Source: Phycisphaerae bacterium (lineage in GTDB: Bacteria > Planctomycetota > Phycisphaerae > Sedimentisphaerales > SM23-30). From it: a DNA stretch of 36,559 nucleotides. The DNA lies in NCBI GenBank assembly GCA_016342495.1, contig JAEIOG010000047.1, forward strand, positions 1 to 36,559, in the 5' to 3' direction. This document shows positions 33,929 through 36,559 of the stretch, piece after piece. The stretch's first letter is position 1. Each line of letters starts with the position of its first letter. The position numbers and the translations under genes are program-made. Below the pieces are notes generated by a model that was given only the letters and a program-made list of their open reading frames with translations, had not been told where the DNA came from and ran no database searches.

Positions 33929-36517
33929 ATGCCAAAACGCATCATTTTAACAATAATTTTTGCCTTTTTTATCACAAATTCGGTCATTTTTGCCCAGGAA
34001 AAAGTAAAAAAACAAGACACCAAAGTTGAAAAGTCTTCCCACAAAGTAACACTAAAAGAAATGTTTCCTGACAAATACGGCTTTGGACCGTCCGCCAAAG
34101 ACATGACCTTTTCCCATGATGGCAAATATGCCGCCTGGCTTTATCGACCTGCCGATGAAGTCCGCCATGGCAATGATATCTACCTCATGTCCACAGAAAC
34201 GGGCAAGATCACCAGAATTACCTATCCTTCAGTATTAGCTAAATTCCAAAGTTCATCTAGAAAAGTAGTGGAAGATCGGAAAAATAAGGCCAAAAAGGTA
34301 AAAACCGAAGAAATCAAAGATTCCGATACACCTGAACAAAAAAAAGCTATCAAAGAAATTAAAGCACTAAAAGAACGTGGAGACTGGGTTTCCAGCAAAG
34401 ATCCTGATGACAGTCGGGCCCCCAGATACAGTGGCATCTCCAGTTATTACTGGGCACCAAATACCCAGGAAATGCTATTTAGCTCTGAAGGAGACATTTA
34501 TCGTTTTGATTTTGAAAAAGAAAAAATCACCCGCCTGACCCAGACCCAACAACGCGAATCTTCAATACAATGGCTACCCGATGGCGATGGCTATATCTGC
34601 TCCAGAGACAAAAGCTATTTCATCACCAAATTCAACTCTTCTTATGTACGCCAACTGGACCCGAAATTTCCTTCGGGTCAGGAACTTGGCTCGCTTAACC
34701 TTAGCCCAGATGGCAAATGGATTGCTTTTGCTACTTATAGACAAACCAAAGAAGGTCAATACAGCAAAGTTGACATCGCTCAATATCGTTCCCGCCTTAT
34801 GCAGTCAAGAGAAGTAACTCGTCAGGTTTCTGACGATGCTCCGGCCCATTATGAACAACAAATTTATCTATACAAAATCAGCGAAAACTTTGATGAAAAG
34901 GATGATCTGAAAAAAGTATTCTCTATTAATACCACCGCAATTGGTGATATTATAACCGACCCGGTATGGGCACCTGATTCCACCAAAATAGCTTTTCTAA
35001 CCTTTATGCATGCAACCAGCCTGGTTCAGATTCATCAGGCCCAAATAACCGATAACAAACCCGAACAAGCCAAACAGCTGGTTAAATTCTTTCATAATGG
35101 CGGCCCCAATACCCCACGCATGATGGAGCTGTTCTATCTGGCTGATAATAAGCGTATACTTTACAACAGCGAACAATCGGGTTTCCGACATCTACATATT
35201 CTTGACCCGCTCTACGAAAACATGAAACCTTTGACTTCCGGGCCATTTGAAGTTTATCCATTGGGCTTGTCAAAGAACCGTAAGTGGGTTTATGTCCAGA
35301 CGACAAAAGTACATCCTTCCCAAAAAGATGTCTATAAAGTTTCAGTCCAGAATGGCAAAATGGTCCGTATGACTTTCGAGAAAGGAACTTATGCATCACC
35401 TGCGATTGCCCCTGATGGAACAATGGTTCTATCCCGCCGTTCAGCTTTTAATTTCCCCGGCGAACTGGTTAAATCAGACCTGATTACCAAAAAAGAAACA
35501 ACTCTGACAGATTCACACACAGATGAGGCTAAAAAATGGGCACAATACAGTCCTGAATTTTTCGATTTCATAAATCGACATGGTCACAAGCTTTATGGAT
35601 CAATGTTCAAGCCGGAAGATTGTAAAAAAACGGACAAAAGACCATTATTAATCTACTTCTATGGCGGCCCGCTGGGCACAACCAAACAGGCCTCTCAGCC
35701 TAACTTTGGCGGCGAAGCCTATGGCTTCCCACTTTACATGACCCAGAACCATGGCTATATCACATGTACAATTGATACCCGCGGTAATAGTGGTTATGCT
35801 GGAATTTTCGAAAAAGCCAACTATAACCAGGTCGGTAAACCGCAAGTAGAAGACATCGTTGACTGTGTGAATTATTTCGTTAAAAATCATGGCGCAGACC
35901 CCAAACGTGTGGGAATTCATGGCTGGAGCTTTGGCGGGTTCCAGACCCAGATGTGCATGTATACCGAACCCGAGGTTTTTGCCGCCGGCATAGCCGGAGC
36001 AGGCCCGACTGAATGGGAAAACTATAATTCCTGGTATACTACCCACACCATTGGAAAAAGTGAACCCGGCCAGGCTACTCTGAAAAAATTCTCCCTGGTG
36101 CCACTAGCTAAGAACCTCAAAGGCAATCTCCTTCTGGTTCATGGTATGGAAGATTCAAATGTTTTATATCAGGACACCATGCAGGTATATCGCGAACTGC
36201 TAAAAAATGGCAAAGAAACCCTGGTTGAACTATTTCTGGACCCAACCGGAGGCCATGGCTTAGGTGGCGATGTAAATAGCCGCAGTCGCTTCAAAAAATA
36301 TGAACAATTCCTATTGAGAACATTAGGGACTTATCAACCCGAAACACCCGCGGCCAAACAAAAGACTGATAAAAAACCTAAGTCCAAAGCGAATAATAAA
36401 AATAAAGAGAAAAACATTAAAGAAGATTTGAAAAAAATAATTGCTGATGAACAACAAAAAGTAATCGAAGCATTTATCAAAAAAGAATCACAGCCATCCC
36501 ATATGAGGTGGGGCTAA
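33929..36517 (+). CDS. exported S9-family (prolyl oligopeptidase-like) peptidase
   Basis: The 862-residue protein has a signal peptide (1-22, ending VIFAQ), then a beta-propeller region (about 45-530) with TolB/PD40-type repeats such as FSHDGKYAAWLY and LSPDGKWIAFAT. An alpha/beta-hydrolase domain follows (about 555-805). The catalytic triad is S667 in HGWSFGGFQTQ, D742 in HGMEDSNV and H776 in TGGHGL. The oxyanion region has YFYGGPLGTT, and TRGNSGYAG is a DPP/AAP-like signature. Residues 810-862 are a Lys/Glu-rich tail. It probably trims peptides in the periplasm; specificity (dipeptidyl- or acylaminoacyl-peptidase) cannot be set from sequence alone. GAGG lies just upstream of the ATG. Confidence 0.93.
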   Translation: MPKRIILTIIFAFFITNSVIFAQEKVKKQDTKVEKSSHKVTLKEMFPDKYGFGPSAKDMTFSHDGKYAAWLYRPADEVRHGNDIYLMSTETGKITRITYPSVLAKFQSSSRKVVEDRKNKAKKVKTEEIKDSDTPEQKKAIKEIKALKERGDWVSSKDPDDSRAPRYSGISSYYWAPNTQEMLFSSEGDIYRFDFEKEKITRLTQTQQRESSIQWLPDGDGYICSRDKSYFITKFNSSYVRQLDPKFPSGQELGSLNLSPDGKWIAFATYRQTKEGQYSKVDIAQYRSRLMQSREVTRQVSDDAPAHYEQQIYLYKISENFDEKDDLKKVFSINTTAIGDIITDPVWAPDSTKIAFLTFMHATSLVQIHQAQITDNKPEQAKQLVKFFHNGGPNTPRMMELFYLADNKRILYNSEQSGFRHLHILDPLYENMKPLTSGPFEVYPLGLSKNRKWVYVQTTKVHPSQKDVYKVSVQNGKMVRMTFEKGTYASPAIAPDGTMVLSRRSAFNFPGELVKSDLITKKETTLTDSHTDEAKKWAQYSPEFFDFINRHGHKLYGSMFKPEDCKKTDKRPLLIYFYGGPLGTTKQASQPNFGGEAYGFPLYMTQNHGYITCTIDTRGNSGYAGIFEKANYNQVGKPQVEDIVDCVNYFVKNHGADPKRVGIHGWSFGGFQTQMCMYTEPEVFAAGIAGAGPTEWENYNSWYTTHTIGKSEPGQATLKKFSLVPLAKNLKGNLLLVHGMEDSNVLYQDTMQVYRELLKNGKETLVELFLDPTGGHGLGGDVNSRSRFKKYEQFLLRTLGTYQPETPAAKQKTDKKPKSKANNKNKEKNIKEDLKKIIADEQQKVIEAFIKKESQPSHMRWG

Positions 36518-36559
36518 AACTAAATATTTCAAAATAGCGGGATATGAGTTACACTGTAG

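Overview
The window most likely comes from a low-GC, Gram-negative member of the Planctomycetota, probably class Phycisphaerae. The grounds are three prepilin-type proteins with the FTLIELLVVISIIALLV N-terminus that is massively amplified in that group, two large HzsA-related c-type cytochrome-like proteins, an NPCBM carbohydrate-binding module, a GH97 glycosidase, and an ADP-heptose epimerase that implies an outer membrane with LPS. This is inferred from protein families. No rRNA or other taxonomic marker was available.

Layout. 1-687: mobile-element debris (a chimera of an ISL3 transposase N-terminus with an ankyrin repeat, and a 61-bp inverted-repeat element). 688-7823: two divergent exported HzsA-related proteins, each with two CXXCH haem motifs. 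8051-12440: a housekeeping block of tpiA, secG, then yicC-gmk-rpoZ-coaC-coaB as a tight operon. 12511-12886: RNase P RNA on the minus strand. 13034-15001: exported GH97 glycosidase. 15100-16083: hldD (minus). 16387-19414: three tandem pseudopilin-like genes; the first two share an upstream sequence block. 19494-20888: an exported protein of unknown function with an in-frame UGA. 21056-23759: NeuC-type epimerase, HDOD protein and PilZ-like protein. 23961-26020: exported protein, rpmA and obg. 26041-26379: a 21-bp tandem repeat. 26592-29718: cheD, a sensor histidine kinase and its response regulator. 29737-33356: dxr and rseP, divergent. 33929-36517: S9-family peptidase.

The most interesting observation is the minus-strand gene at 19494-20888. 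Its reading frame meets a TGA at 19620-19622 and then continues in the same frame for 41 more codons with protein-like sequence, ending at a TAA just before a strong bidirectional terminator. Right after the UGA the RNA can form a 7-bp hairpin with a UGG loop, at a distance that fits bacterial SECIS elements, and the following residues give a U-x3-C arrangement. It is a candidate undescribed selenoprotein; the alternative is a nonsense mutation.

Other points worth following are the divergent HzsA-related pair, the repeated element upstream of the pseudopilins, an RseP protease enlarged by extra PDZ-like modules, and the 21-bp minisatellite behind obg. Functionally the window combines core growth genes (glycolysis, Sec export, nucleotide and CoA synthesis, translation, isoprenoids) with envelope, exported and signalling genes.
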